Shown: in pieces, positions 1 through 12,732 of the stretch
Layout of the letters: the number at the start of each line of letters is the position of its first letter
Numbering within the stretch: position 1 is the first letter of the stretch
Assembly: GCA_010405405.1 (NCBI GenBank)
Contig: MU004235.1
Location: 1,068,538-1,132,537, forward strand
Length of the DNA: 64,000 bases
Direction: 5' to 3'
DNA from: Microthyrium microscopicum
Taxonomy: Eukaryota; Ascomycota; Dothideomycetes; Microthyriales; Microthyriaceae
Made by a program: the position numbers and the translations under genes
Notes under the pieces: model-generated
Told to the model about the DNA's origin: nothing
Seen by the model: the letters and a program-made list of their open reading frames with translations, nothing else
The model's database searches: none

Positions 1-487
1 GAGCATTTTGCGCGGACGAGGTGGATCGGGGTAGATAGATGAACGATATGAGCTTTTGATCTTTTTATTTTATTCGTTTACTTTGGAGCATGGACGAAAA
101 GCGAGCGTCAAATGGCATTATGAGCTGGTGCAATTAGCGCTGGACAGCGACTAACAATGATGAGCAAGGCGTAACATGTCTTTGAAATCTGTCTTTTTCT
201 TAGCTAGGCTTGATTCCGTCTGGCATGATCTCCATTGCATACATGGATGCGAATTTGGCGTCATATTTGTGTAGCGAGTTGCAAGCGAGGCTAGATGCCA
301 TTGCGATAAGATAGGAAATTCTATCTCTGTGCTATTTTCTTCTGTCACTTATACGTTTCTGTTGAGAGTGCGATCGCTTCTGGGTCATGATATTGCTGCG
401 TACTGAACTGACTATATGAAACATAGATCAGTTGCCTTTCTCATATAATACTCATACACAACTACTCCTCTATCACATAACGAGACT
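1..487. other. No gene recognised (left edge)
   Basis: AT-rich sequence downstream of the sec8 stop codon. A 65-codon open frame on the minus strand (151-348) has no recognisable motif. This is probably the sec8 3' flank and perhaps the flank of a gene outside the window. Confidence 0.5.
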
Positions 488-3400
488 TTACCACAAAAAC
501 TCACTCAATTGCAACTGGCGGTCCTCCAATCCTCGCTCGGCAGCAACAACAACCTCGCGCCGCTCACTTCTCAGATTCTCACTATAGCACAACTTCAACA
601 GCGTCTGCATCTCCTCGTACGTAAATCCCGCCTCCTTGCCCTTAGCCTTCGCCTCGGCAATCACCGCATCCGGCCCTGCGCTGAACAGGTCAAAATACAC
701 CGCCGCTCGCCTCAATTGTGCGCCATCTTCAATGTTCTTGAGGTTCTGCTGCAGCACCAGCACGTTGAGCTGCATACGTGCACATCCGGCTGCATTCATG
801 ACTTGAATATTTTGCGCGGCGGCAACAACGAGCGCGTCAAGAAGGGATGCGAGGCCGGTGGTGATGAATTTTTGGGCGGCGGGCGCGACGTGGGTGGAGA
901 GTTCTTCGTCTATGCCGGCGAGGGCGGCGTTGAGGGAAACGATTTCAGGGTCTGGTTCGTGCAGGTCTTGGTCGAGAGCGAAGGTGCGTGCGAGGGACTT
1001 TTGTAAGTGGTGGACGACGTGCGCACGCGCATCAACGTGTAAGAGTCTTAATACGTCGGTGGCGAGTTGGTTGTAAGAAGATGTCACGCCGTCAAAGGCG
1101 GCGGCAGAGTCGTCGCTGAGCGGTAGGTAGACGTGGTCAGGCTCAGGGGTAGGTTGCGTCGCAATGAGAGTCCAGCGGCGGGCCTTGTCGAAGCGCTCAG
1201 AATGGCGGTTAGTGGAGGGGTCATTAGCGTGGGCGGAGATGAAGCGGAGGGCGGTGAGTTTTGAGGCGAGCCATTTCATAGAGGTCGAGAGGAGGCAAAG
1301 GGCGGCGAGGGCGCGGCGGTCTAGGATGAGATCTGCTTCTTCGACGGTAGTGTTTTGGAGGTCGGAGAGAAGGTGGGTGTTTTCTTTGTTGATTAGGTCG
1401 ATTCGAGCGGCATCGTCGGCGTTGAGAAGCTGATCGACCATTGCTTTGAGAGCGTCATCCTCGAGAAGTGAGGCAGATATTTTGAGACGTTTGCCGCTCT
1501 GGGGGTGAGGTTGAGTTCGTGATACGATTGCTTTTGACGAGTCAGTATGATAAAACAAGTCCAGAATTCTGGCTGGACTTACCTTTGAACCAGCCGCAGC
1601 ACTTATCATAGTAAGCTACGATCTGGGTAATGATCAATTGCGTAAAGGCTTGGTCATGAGGCAAGATATCTAACATCCGGCAAAATGCCTCGATCAGTTT
1701 ATAGAACTTGGCTGTTCCTTTGAATATTGGTTTCTTCGCATTGAATTGCCATAAAGGATCCTGAGTGAAGGCGTCGACTTCAATAAAAGTCTGAGCACTC
1801 ATTTCAACTAGTGTTTCGTCTAGTTGTGGTAAGAAGACATTGATCAAAAAGTCGTCCAAAAACGACGTTAGGGTGCTCATAGCAATGTCTGAGGACGAAG
1901 GTACTACTTCCTTTAGGCGATTGAGGAATGTCAATGATGGCGGAAGTAAAATCGCCATATTGAAGACGGTTGGTTCGACAAGTAATTTGTGTCCAGTGGC
2001 GCTTCCATCTGTCCCGGTGTTATTCGCGGTATTATTTGAGTTTGACTCTTCCGCCCCATCGGTTGTTTTGCTGTCAGACACAAGGCCCGGAACGGAGGTG
2101 GTGAGAATTGATTGCAGCGATTCTTTTTCGGTGATCAAGTCTGTAGATTTGGAATCCATGTCTTTCAATTTGAACATCTTCTTTGTCCTATCGCGTTGAC
2201 TCTTGGAAAAGACACTGCTGCCTCTAGATCCATCATTACTTCGCTTATAAGCAGCATCGCTGGTTGCAAGGTAATCATGAAGAAGAGATCGGATCTCACT
2301 TTGGTATAACTTCCACAATTCTCGAAAGCCACTTGTTAGACTTGAAATTCCTCTGGTGCCTTCTCGTTTTGTTATGCCAGAGATTATCTCGTGCACTACC
2401 CGATGACCTTCGGCAATCGCCTCGAAGCGAGCAAATAAAGTTCCAAAGAGATCGTTTAAGATTACCGACTGTGGCGAGTTAAGAGAGCTGAAGTCAGTAA
2501 GATTATTGGAATCCTTTCCGGAACGAAGACCAGCCGGATAGCGTTGGTCAACTTCGTTTGTGCTCTTTTCCACGACGCGGAAGAGCTCCACAGGTAAACG
2601 TTGTGCAAGAGTCTCAACCGCCACATCCAGTCGCCCAAGAGTATTGAGCGACTCAATGAGTAAGTGAATATATGCAAAAGTATCAGCCTCGGGGTTTTTG
2701 GTGGGGTCATCTCGCATCACTGAATCCGTATCTAGCTGGTCTAGAAATGCGTAAAGCTGACGACCGCCCAGCGTTGTTGCGGTATCTTTCGAAATGCCTC
2801 GTACATGTTGATTAGCATGTTTTTTCCACCTGTTCTCGCAATATGGAGACTTTAGATAGAGGTGGTTGTGGAGTTCCTCAATCAAGATATCGGTGAGAGA
2901 CTAGGTTTGTTAGATTGTTTCCTAAGAAAGATTGAGGCAACATACGTGTTCTTGATTACTCAAATACACTCTCAACTCTCTCAATGCGCCTATGTCTTCC
3001 ATACCATCTTTTCGCATTTCTTTCATGGCATCCTGGAGAGATTCGACTGCACTAAGAAACCTTTTCTCTGAAATCCTAGCTTCTAGCTTCTCTGGTATAG
3101 ACTGAAGTGTTTCTCTGTGATCATGTCAGTATACCTCCGTATATTCTTTACAGGTACCCACATCGAAGAAAGTAGCAGCAACATGTCATCGTAATTCTGG
3201 CTTGTCTTGGCCATACCCTGCAGCTCTGGTCTTGTGGTTTCCAAGCTTCTCTTTGCGCTCCCGAGGCTATCCTTGAGATTTCTCAAACGAGTTTGACTCG
3301 TGCTCAGAGCAGACTGGATCGCATGAAATCTACCAATTGAGCTATTGAACCCCTGATGCTGCTCATTCACAATTTGCCGAAGGGCAGTCTGTAGCTGTGC

Positions 3401-4039
3401 ATGAAGGTCGTTGAACCGGTCGTATTTGGACGCCAAGCCGATACTCGAATCATCCATAAATTGTAATGCGACTTTGATTGGAATACATTTTTCTTCCGTC
3501 ATAAATGACCAGTCTTGCTTGATAACTCGAAGGACCTCTTCTATCTGTCGGCTTCCATCTCCGTTTCCTTGGACACGCCGCGTTGGACTGCGATTCCATC
3601 CACCTCCACCACTGCGACGATTCGCTCGCGTTCTTTCGAGAGCTGTTGGTCGCGGAAGGGAGGCGGGTTCATCCGTAGAATTGCCGGCATCATATCGAGA
3701 GTTAAGGGCACCCGAGGATCCGGCATATGGGTTATCGCCGTAAGGATTCCTATTTCCTGCGCCGCTGCCGTTGCTATTGGAATATGATGTGGATGTGGCA
3801 GTAGGCACCTCGCGATATGGATCGTATTCCTCGTCTGTTTGCCCTGCCCCGCCAACTGCATATGGAGTATATTGTGCGCCTCGACGCGCCGAACGAACGG
3901 GAGGAGATCTTAGGGATTCTGCTTCGGGGTTCGCAGAGCGATCGCGTTGGCTGGAGTAGGGATCGTTCATGGTGTTGCCATTAGAATAGCCGGTGGCACC
4001 GCCCGAGCCACCGGGGGTATTGAAATTGAAGCGAGACAT
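488..4039 (-). CDS. sec8: Exocyst complex subunit Sec8 (EXOC4)
   Basis: Sec8 is a core subunit of the octameric exocyst, which tethers secretory vesicles to the plasma membrane at growing tips. Four exons (4039-3162, 3114-2946, 2900-1583, 1530-488) close in frame to 1135 residues, a usual length for fungal Sec8. The N-terminal ~175 residues are low-complexity (Gly/Asn/Ser/Arg-rich). The conserved Sec8 domain follows (IKQDWSFMTEEKCIPIKVAL), then the coiled-coil segment with ARISEKRFLSAVESLQDAM and LTDILIEELHNHLYLKSPYC. The rest is helical repeat to the C-terminus. The ATG at 4039 is chosen because the 49 codons in front of it have no ATG and no family similarity. The first intron uses a weaker donor (GTGGGT); the others are canonical, with 45- to 52-base introns. 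Family identity is firm; the first splice site is the least certain part. Confidence 0.95.
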
Positions 4040-4730
4040 TTCTGTCGGCAGATTATAGAGGAGGCCGATCCATGATGGTGTTAGGCTGGTGAATGGGTTT
4101 TGTGAATTAGGAGGAAAGGTACCAAGTCTCAAAGGAGAAGGCACTGGTCGTTGAAGCTTCGCACGGACCCACGCAAGGCTGGCCAAGCTCTAATAAGGCT
4201 GAATATTCTTGTTTGGCTCTTTAACCAGCAATAATTATTTGAAACTTCTTACTTTTTGTTTTCCGCATATTTGATCAATTTCATAAACTGGCTTTCCCCA
4301 CGGAAACCATCCGGCAACCGCTTTTGGAGCAGCAAAACCCCGGTTTCTTGATTTCGTAGGTAATACTCGGTTGATGAAAGGAAGAGTCATGTTGAGCATG
4401 ATACGTGCTTGATCTTATAATTGTTTGGAGGATGTGCTGGCCGAAGATGTGCTGGTTGATCTTGGAAGTGTTCAGGTCACCGTGGCGAAATGCAAACTCC
4501 CGTGGAAGAATCGCATTTCCGTGAGATCAAGGCAATGCCGCGAGTCAACAAACCGGCATGCCAGTCTAGTGAAGTAGTGCAACTAACCTTCACTGCTGAG
4601 TCAACAAAAAATCCCAGACAGGAGTATGTGATGAGGTTTGATTAATTCCTGGCCAGACAATCACTGCGTTCTGAATACGTAGGTAGGCAATCACTTATGA
4701 ACTTTTAAGATTAGTATGTAGTGAAGGGCC
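4040..4730. other. sec8 upstream region, no gene seen
   Basis: This is the promoter side of sec8. No open frame with recognisable content was found on either strand. Confidence 0.5.
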
Positions 4731-4990
4731 ATGGCATGCGAGGGGAGTAGGTTCACCATTACTGAGAGAGGGTATCTCAAGTTGGCCCTAGACGGGTCGA
4801 GGCAAGGCAACAAGGTGGCTTTTCTATATGGAGGTAAACATCCTGCGATGCTCTGGTCGTTCGAGAATAATGAAGAGCACCAATTGGTCGTAGAGCCGTA
4901 TGCTCAAAGTATGTGGGTGGTGAGGTGCTGGACATCATAGATCCAATGGTAGAAGAACTGGAAGTGGATGCTTTGCGGAGATAATTCTCT
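4731..4990 (+). pseudogene. Relic resembling the C-terminal part of a HET-domain protein
   Basis: A short open frame contains FTITERGYLKLALDGSRQGN followed by KVAFLYGGKHPAMLW. This resembles the region after the HET domain in fungal heterokaryon-incompatibility proteins (pattern F.T..GY.GL.P...GD.V..L.G...P..LR). A tail with YVGGEVLDIID follows close by. No HET core domain is present upstream, so this is a broken, old fragment and not a working gene. The match is from memory of the family pattern, hence the modest confidence. The DNA from here to the permease stop at 5341 holds nothing else recognised. Confidence 0.4.
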
Positions 4991-5340
4991 AGTGTCCAAA
5001 TGATGCCTTATTGGGATGAACATTCCTGTCACATTCATACTTACTCTGGATATTAAGCACTCGATAGGAATTAGAGTATACTATATTTACGAAGTGTCTT
5101 GGCAGACATCGTAGTCGTTGGGAGTGTTCATCCAGACCACTTACTTCTCTTGACACCAAAGAGTGTACACCTTGCTAAAGTCACGAATACAGCGATAAGA
5201 GTGATTGAACGTGTAAAAGAATTTAGCATTATGCCAACCGGGAATATAGATCATAGATACAGTAGAGCCAGCGCTCTAGTCTAAAAGAACAGACGATTTT
5301 CATTTTCCAAACAGACACACCCACCATCCCTCGCGATTCT

Positions 5341-7205
5341 CTATCGCTTGAAATGCTTCTTCTCAAAGGGCCGGGTAATGCAGTAAGATGTGAAGGCAAA
5401 AGCGAATGCCAATTCGAATCCAACATCACCACCAAATGGTGCCTCACCGGCGCTGAGGGCGATTTTTCCGACGTACCATCTGCGAACATGTTAGCATAAG
5501 GTCACAACAGAGAGTTATTGGGGGCAAATACGGCTGAGACATTCCTAAGCTGCGGGTATAGTTAGCGAGTATTCTTAAGTTATATTGTGTTGGTTGAGTC
5601 AGTTTCTGGCCTGCCGGAATGCTGTTCGGTGGTGTTTCACCAGAACAACATTTCAGAAGAAGAGAACAAACCCTAGACCTTGGGATATGGGAGAACTTAC
5701 ACCATGCCGACGATACCCATGCAGAATGAGAAGATGGCGGCGATGCCTGGTGGGAGCATGTTGGGCTGATCCCAATGCGAGACATCGTAGTTCTTGGTTC
5801 CGCGCTTGAAGACAAAGTGGTCTGCGAGAGCAACACCTTCGTAGGCAGCGAGCCAATATCCGATCATGTCCATGAACTCGGAGAGAACAGCCTCAAAGTG
5901 GCTATAACCGGGAATAGCAATGGCGACATAGATGATGCTAGCAATCAAGGTCCACACGAATCGAGGAACCTTAGCAGCATAACGACCGAGAATCTGGGCA
6001 GTGAGAGAGACGGAGTAGATGTTGGGTAGGTTGTTGGCGACAATGGAGAGCGCAAGAATGACGAGAACGAATTTGCCGAATCCGCCTAGAGGAGGGAAGA
6101 GAACAGCAGCCAAGAGACCACCGACCTTTGAGGTTGCGAATCCGTCGGCATATCGGTTGTCGCCACCGTTGATGGAGGTGGCAGAGTAGATACCAGCGCC
6201 AAGCATCTCGCAGAAAAGGATCGGGATGATAAGTCCAAGGAATGTGGAGATGAACACGAGCTTGCGATTTTGGTTACGTGGCTGATACACTGTGTAATCA
6301 GCGGCGTACGACGACCAACCTGTTGCGAAGCCGTATATGATGGAGCCGAAAGAAAGAACACTGCCCATTTCGGCTTTTCCAGTGCTCCATTCGATGTGTC
6401 GGTATGCGCCAGAGTGAGCAAATACACCGATGAGGATAAGATAGATGCTAGATATATGTTAGTTTGTGGTTTGGTAGGCATGCGCTGCATGATGACTTAC
6501 ATAAACACTGGAATCCATGCCCAAGCCTCGAAAGCGTGTACCACTCGGTATCCAAAGAAGCAGACAATGAACGTGCAGATACCAATAATGACGATACCAG
6601 CAGCTCCATCGACCTTGGGGTTAACAGCGTTGATCAATTGAGCACCTACAATCGAGTTGACTGCTGACCACCCGATGCATGCGATAATGTTGAAGATACC
6701 AATAAGCTTAACTCCCCACCAGCCGAACCAGAAGCGGGAGAGAACCATTTGACGAAGACCAAAGACGGGACCGAAGGTGGAGAACAGGCAAACCGGTAAA
6801 ACACCGATCAAGTTGAAGAACAGGATTGTCAAGAAAGAATCCGCAATGCCCATGTAGAACACAGACTGGCCGAGCAGACCGATGGCGAAAGATGAGACCA
6901 CCATGTTTGCGGAAAGCCACTGCAGAATGTTAATCGTGTAAACACTGTTAGCGATCTGGAAATCATACCATGGTGCCAACGTTGAGAATTGAATTGTCGT
7001 GTCTCTCATCTTCTGGAACGCGCTCGATACCGCGCTGTTCAACACCGATCTTAGCAGCGAGTCTCATAATCTTTCCTCGCACGCCAGGAACATGGGTAAA
7101 AGCCTCTCCTCGAACTGCATCGCCATCTTCGACATATTGGTTGTGAGATACTGGAGACGCCGCCTTGTCATCCATCTTCTCGACATCATGCTCGTAGGAG
7201 GCCAT
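5341..7205 (-). CDS. NCS1-family purine-cytosine permease (Fcy2/FcyB type)
   Basis: Proton-coupled plasma-membrane transporter for cytosine and purines. Five exons (7205-6969, 6919-6501, 6447-5701, 5549-5532, 5479-5341) give 519 residues, typical for the family. About 12 hydrophobic segments follow a ~70-residue polar cytosolic N-terminus. Family signatures include TMWLSANMVVSSFAIGLLG, FGLRQMVLSRFWFGWWGVKL, GIFNIIACIGWSAVNSIVGA and, near the end, GMSQPWYVGKIA plus GGDVGFELAFAF. The fourth exon is only 18 bases; it supplies LGMSQ and is needed to restore the family motif. The ATG at 7205 is used because the upstream in-frame codon is GTG. The C-terminus is short and charged (FEKKHFKR). Substrate choice among cytosine, adenine, guanine and hypoxanthine cannot be read from sequence. 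Confidence 0.92.
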
Positions 7206-9343
7206 TTCAGGCACTGCGATTCTGGATTCGAGGAAGTTGAGGGTTAGTGATGTATGTTAACACCAAGTAAAAGAATGGAGGTTTAGTTTGGAAGCTCTGT
7301 GATGTGCTGTCTGGGATTCCTATTCAGCGGCCTCAACCCGCAGTGCTTATATATTAACGAAAACAATGCCCAGAGCTGAAGGTACGATGGAGAGGCACAG
7401 GAAGCGTGGAGGAATTAACACTGTTTCTATTGTATGAACAGCGGAGTGCGGCGAACTGGGAACCACCAGCTTGGACCTGGGCCTCTCCACCGAGATAAGC
7501 TCGATCAAGCTCCCGCATCCATTCGCGAACAGGGTGGCGGGGAGAACATCACAGTAAGACGATCTCGTTTGGCCCATCCATGAGCGTTCCATGCAGGTGT
7601 GGATGCAAGACCATGCCCAACAGAGGTCAAGATCGCATGGCCAGACCACAGACCCTTTGTCCGGAGCTGGCCGACAGCCGACTAAAAAGACAGTCCAAAG
7701 GCAAAGAACCAATCGTGAATGGAAGGTCAGTAGAAAGCTGGGCGCATGAAAGCGTGGGAGGACTGGATGAAGTGCGTCGGAGTGTCGTTTGATTCGTGGG
7801 CGAGTCTATTGTCTGCCAAGAGCCCGTGTCGTGTGCAGTGGGAGATAATGAAAAAAGCAATGGAGTAATAGCACCTACAACTTGGGACGACAAACCTACA
7901 ACTACCGGTATAATTGGCAATATTGGAATAACTCGGCGGGTATGGGCGCGTTCAATGTGAATCATGGGAGATGGATTTTGGCTAAGAAAGTAAGCTTACC
8001 GTGAACATATCCAAGCCATATCAGCACCCCGAATTGTTCCTTTGATGGGCATCAAAAATGTCCTGGTTGTACCTCTAGAGTCTACCTGGGCTTTCTTCAT
8101 GTCCCTTGTTGACGATCCCGGTTAAGTTCCTAGAGATGACATGTAACCTACCACGGCATAAAGTAAGCCACAACCATTGGAATGTGCCGAATGATTTAAT
8201 TCCACGGTTCGCACAATGACTAACGTTATGATCTTGTTCCTATATAATATTACTCGAAAGTACGAGTCCATCTCGAGTCCTCAACGGCTCTTCTCGCGAA
8301 TAACTTTTATTTCTAGAACTGGGGGTTGAAGCTTGGCCTCGCCGAATGGTTGGGCCACCTGATAAGGAATCAACTCCAACCAATAATGGGAATAAGAGTC
8401 AAGCCATGGATCGGGAAGATATGCGGCTAACCATTAAGGTAGAAAGCCACCTCGCGTGCAGTGCGGGACAAGTGGGCTTCTTTTGTGGAGTTATTACTGC
8501 ATTGCGTTGCTAAGGCTCAGACAAGTCCAGCCAATTGCAACACCAATAATTCTACAAAGGTAACACACCACTACCATTATAACATCGGCTTGAACACAAC
8601 GACGGTCTGCCAATAGAGACTAATCTGCTACTAAACCAGCACGCATCAGGTTCAGAGTAATGCCAAGTTGATTGCGATCGCGATAATAAGAGTTTAGCCT
8701 ATGAACAGCATCTGAACAGGTACGATTGTTGCGATTTTACTTGCGCTGTTCCCAAAGTAGAAATTGCGCATAAATCCAGACAGCCTTTTCCATCATCACA
8801 CTACTTCTGGCCATCGCACTTAGCTAGCTTGCCAGGACCGGGTTTTTGACAGCGACTCTGGCATTCGCCATGCGTACCACAGCATGGTTCTTCAATGCAC
8901 ATTAAACCAATTACCGGGCTAGTGGAACCACTTGATCCGGGAACTTTGACCCAAGGCCCAACGAACCTTCATTCCGTGTAGCGAAAGAATAGTTGCGGCA
9001 AGGATGTTTTTCGTCGCCGGTAAAGGCAAGTAGTGAGTAGCCTCATGACTGCTCAGTGCTGATCGTGCGTGTTCTAGAATTTTGACCCTCTTCTAGACAC
9101 TGCAGATCTGGCAGATAGCAGAACGACTTGTGGTTGGTAGATTTTGCTGCCAATCATTCATCGCGTGAGCTTAAATCCAGCTTCGTCCGTAATAGTGACC
9201 ACGGTGACTGAGGTGCGCAGCATCATTTGACCCCACAAACTTCAAAAAGATGGCGATGCCTCGATCTTCAATCTTGCAAGCTGTTGATCCCTCAATGATT
9301 TAGTTGATTGTTGATCGCGTCTATCAAGTTGTATCGCCCTTGA
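7206..9343. other. 2.1 kb intergenic region, no gene recognised
   Basis: This lies upstream of the permease and downstream of hos2. Only short open frames without family features are present. A GATAAG site lies at 8361-8366 and further GATA motifs are scattered around it. Nitrogen-regulated permeases are often controlled by GATA factors, but single sites like these are expected by chance and no function is claimed. Confidence 0.4.
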
Positions 9344-10897
9344 TCATATGTCGTCCATTGGTAGTTCGTGCTCAACTCCGATATTTTCCTCAAGCTGTCG
9401 TCTGTCGATTTCGGCCATATCGCGATCCATATCCACATCTTCTTCTTTGATCCGCGCATCCTCTTCCTCTCTGATCTTCAGATAATCGTTGGGGATATAC
9501 TGCATCTGGACACTAGGAGCGCCTTGAATATACCGTAGCTGCTCGTAGATGTTTTCGACTAGAGATTGCAAATATTCCTCGGTATTCTCATTTTCGTGGA
9601 TGACTCTTTGCAGTTGATCGAAGTCTGGGTAGAGCCTACCGTCACCATGTTCCGCGCCCACAAAAGCCTGTCGATATGGTACATGAGCTGGGATGGTTTC
9701 GTTCAGATGCGCACCTACGCAGATAGCGGTTTCGTGAGTCCAACATCTGGCAACGTTGCGTGGAGTGTATCCTCCTCCTCCTAGAATGAGCAACTTCCGG
9801 TTGAAACATCGGTCTTTGACAAACTCAACGCAAGATCCATGAGCCTTGATATTGAGATTGAACGGTCCGAGTCGGTCTCCCCCAAGTGAGTCTGCGCCGC
9901 ACTGTAATACAACAGCACTAGGATTATATTGATCGATCACGGCGCCGGCGATTTGCTGAAACGTCATCCTCCATTGATCATCGGATATTCCTGGTTTTAG
10001 AGGTACATTTAAGCTGTGATGAGCGCCCGCGTTTGAAGGATCCTTTGGCCCAATGTCACCGATCTTACCCGTCTCAGGAAAGAATCCGTAGGCAAAGTTG
10101 TGAAAAGATAAAGTGAGGACTCGATCTGTTGAAAAGAAGGCCTCCTCAACACCATCGCCATGATGGACATCAATGTCGATATACAATACTCGAGTATTGG
10201 TGAGAAGAAGCTGCTGGATCGCAACGACAATGTCATTGATGTAACAAAATCCCGAAGCCTTGTTTTTGTGGGCATGATGTAAACCTCCAGACCAGTTGAT
10301 GGCAATATCAGATTGATCAGAAATTAGGGCTCTGGCGCCGTCCAAAGAAGCTCCAGAGTAATACCTGAAATAGTCCCACATGCCGTCAAAAACCGGGCAA
10401 TCGAGGCTAGTACTGTCGTCTCCAAGATACAAATGCTTTTCGTCCTTGTCGAGGTCTTTTCTGGGATTCAGTCTGATGATTGTCAGCCGTGCCGAATGTA
10501 TATTGAAAACCAATACCACTTACCTTGCAAGAAAACTGAGGTATTCTTCCGAATGAAAAGCTGCCAGCTCAGCCTTTGTGGCCATTCGTGACTCGTACAT
10601 GTCCATGGCATACTGAAGGCCATAGCTAAGGACCAGTTGCTTGGTAAGAGTAAGTCTCCAGGGCTTCATTGGATGTTGACTTCCAAAGTGGTGACCTTCA
10701 ACTCTAGCATTGTAGTGAAAGGAGACCGTTTCTCGCGACGGCCTTTGAATTCCATTGTCAAGAGCTTCTCTCCTGATCAAATGTTCGCGTTGCTCGGGTG
10801 TTAATTGCCTCCATGTCTCGACTTGAACGGGCTGTTTAGTCAGCGCCCATTCCTCGACGATGGCGTTGTCAAAATGAGTGACACAACCGTTCGCCAT
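9344..10897 (-). CDS. hos2: Class I histone deacetylase, Hos2/HDAC3 type
   Basis: Zn-dependent deacetylase of histone H3/H4 tails, expected in the nuclear Set3-type (SMRT/NCoR-like) complex. Two exons (10897-10524, 10472-9344; 51-base intron with GTAAGT donor) give 500 residues. The catalytic domain starts at VSFHYNARVEGHHFGSQHPM (about residue 59). It carries NWSGGLHHAHKNKASGFCYI (tandem active-site His), YIDIDVHHGDGVEEAFF (Zn-binding Asp/His) and GGGGYTPRNVARCWT (catalytic loop with Tyr). The N-terminal block MKPWRLTLTKQLVLSYGL is closer to Hos2/phd1 than to Rpd3. The C-terminal tail is acidic (EEDVDMDRDMAEID). It is divergent from yng2, with 509 bases between start codons. Confidence 0.95.
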
Positions 10898-11406
10898 GGC
10901 TTGTCCAGGCTGGAGTGCGTTGTGGTTTGATGCGCGGTTCCTACCATGCGAAATTTATGATACAGTAAGTAGCTGATGAAGTTTTATTGATGTGATTAAT
11001 CCAATATCCTTGTAAAACGTAGGTTATGGGCGTTGTTGGATCGTGCTAGTACGAAGACGACCGAGTGTTTACCGAGCTTTGGAGGAAAGCTTGTCAAGGT
11101 CACCAGCGCTTGCCCGGAATAAAATGTTCAAGAAGTTGAAGTGGAAAGAGCCTCGACATCTCGGTTGAGCTGGACTTCTCAAAAGATGCAGATGTGGCGC
11201 GTGAATTTTCGTGGTGTGGCGCAAAGTTTGGATCACGTGACTTAGCATCATCTTCCACTTTGTGAGGCGCAAGACAACTCCCCGGGCCGATTCTAACTTC
11301 ATCTGACCCCTAACTGTCCCAGAATCATCAAAAATACATCATTTGCCATCAAATTAAAGAGCTAGGATTGGTCATACGAGGTCCAAACTTCGAAATACAA
11401 GGCAAT
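10898..11406. promoter_or_regulatory. Bidirectional promoter between hos2 and yng2
   Basis: The 509 bases separate the start codons of hos2 (minus) and yng2 (plus). A palindromic E-box TCACGTGA lies at 11233-11240, near the yng2 side. bHLH factors of the Cbf1/USF kind bind such sites, but use here is inferred from sequence only. Confidence 0.6.
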
Positions 11407-12732
11407 ATGGCCGTTACTGAAGACGCAGCGAGCGTGCTGGAGCAATTCGTACATGATGGTAAGTCGCGACATCTGGTTTGCACCGCCACACGTTATATCT
11501 ATATAACTTAATATTAACTTCAACGCATAGTTGCCAACCTACCAGGCGAAATAGCCCATTTATACGAGGAAGCAGGCGCTAAGCAAGAAGCCATTAATGC
11601 CCTCAATAGCCTCATCGCCACTAAAGATGGGCAACTCCAAAAGTTTGTCAAAAATTCAGGCTCCCTCACCAAACACCCTAAGGAGGACATATGGAACAAG
11701 GAAATACTGGATGCATACACCAAAGCCCAAGCTCTCCAAGACGAGAAAATTGCTTTTGTGCAAAAGGCTTGCTCCCTGCTGGACCGCTACGTCAAACGGC
11801 TTGATGTTAAGATCCGCGATCTACAAGCCGAAGGCTCCATGCCTCTCGACAACCGCATGCCATCCCTCCTACGCCAGTCGGAAGGCAATCTCGTCGCTAT
11901 CGACTCTAACACTACCGCTTCTACTGTATCCACACCTAATCCTCTGCAACCACTTGCACACAATCCCAATCCGTCCACCTACCCCCTTGCCCAGTCCACT
12001 CTCAACCGCCTGGCAGCTGCAAATGCCGCCTCCGCCAACAGCGCTGGTCGTTCCAGCGCCCCTGCACCGCAAATGCACCCGCTACATCACGCGCAGTCCG
12101 CCGCAACTCCAACACCCGCAGGCAATAGCGCGCAAACAGCCCGCACTCGCGAATCCAGTGTTGGTAGCGATGCTAAGAAGCGTCGTCTGCACCTCGGCAG
12201 CCTTCCGACGCCCTCCATAACCGCCTCAACCCGACACGCCTCCCTCGGCCCCGGCACACCAAAAGCACACACCCCCGGCGTCAGCCGCGCCGGCAGCGTA
12301 GGACCACACGGCATTCGACCAGGCCTTAAGAAAGCTCACACGATGAAGAAACCCACGCTCGCGCAAACACTTGCGCACAAGAAGAAGATGACCAAAAAGA
12401 CCAAACGCCGACTCCTAGGAGCTTCCGGCCGTAATGGAAGCCCAGCAACAACAACAGGCGATGAATTAAGCAATGATGCGTCGAGCGGGAGCGAGGACGG
12501 CGAATTTGGCGAAGGGGGAAGAGGACGGGAGGAGATGGATGAGGCGAGCGATGATACAAAGTATTGCTATTGTCACGATGTGAGCCATGGTGATATGATT
12601 GCGTGTGATAACGCGGATTGTGCGATTCAGTGGTTTCATTGGACATGTGCCGGTATCACGGCGGAGCCGCAGGGGGAGTGGTTGTGTCGGGAGTGTCGTA
12701 AGCTGCCGAGGGAGAAGATTAAGAAGTCTTAG
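11407..12732 (+). CDS. yng2: ING-family PHD-finger subunit of NuA4, Yng2 type
   Basis: Yng2 is a nuclear subunit of the NuA4 (Esa1) H4/H2A acetyltransferase; its PHD finger reads H3 methylated at Lys4. Two exons (11407-11458, 11531-12732; 72-base intron) give 417 residues. The ING helical domain begins at [20 protein letters not shown] and includes [18 protein letters not shown], which matches the Yng2 branch (HKFI..GS..KHP.ED) better than Pho23 or Yng1. A long Ser/Ala/Pro-rich linker of about 200 residues with basic KKRRLH and [10 protein letters not shown] blocks follows. The C-terminal PHD finger has Cys4-His-Cys3 ligands: [19 protein letters not shown], then WFHWTC and WLCREC. It is divergent from hos2. 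Confidence 0.93.
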
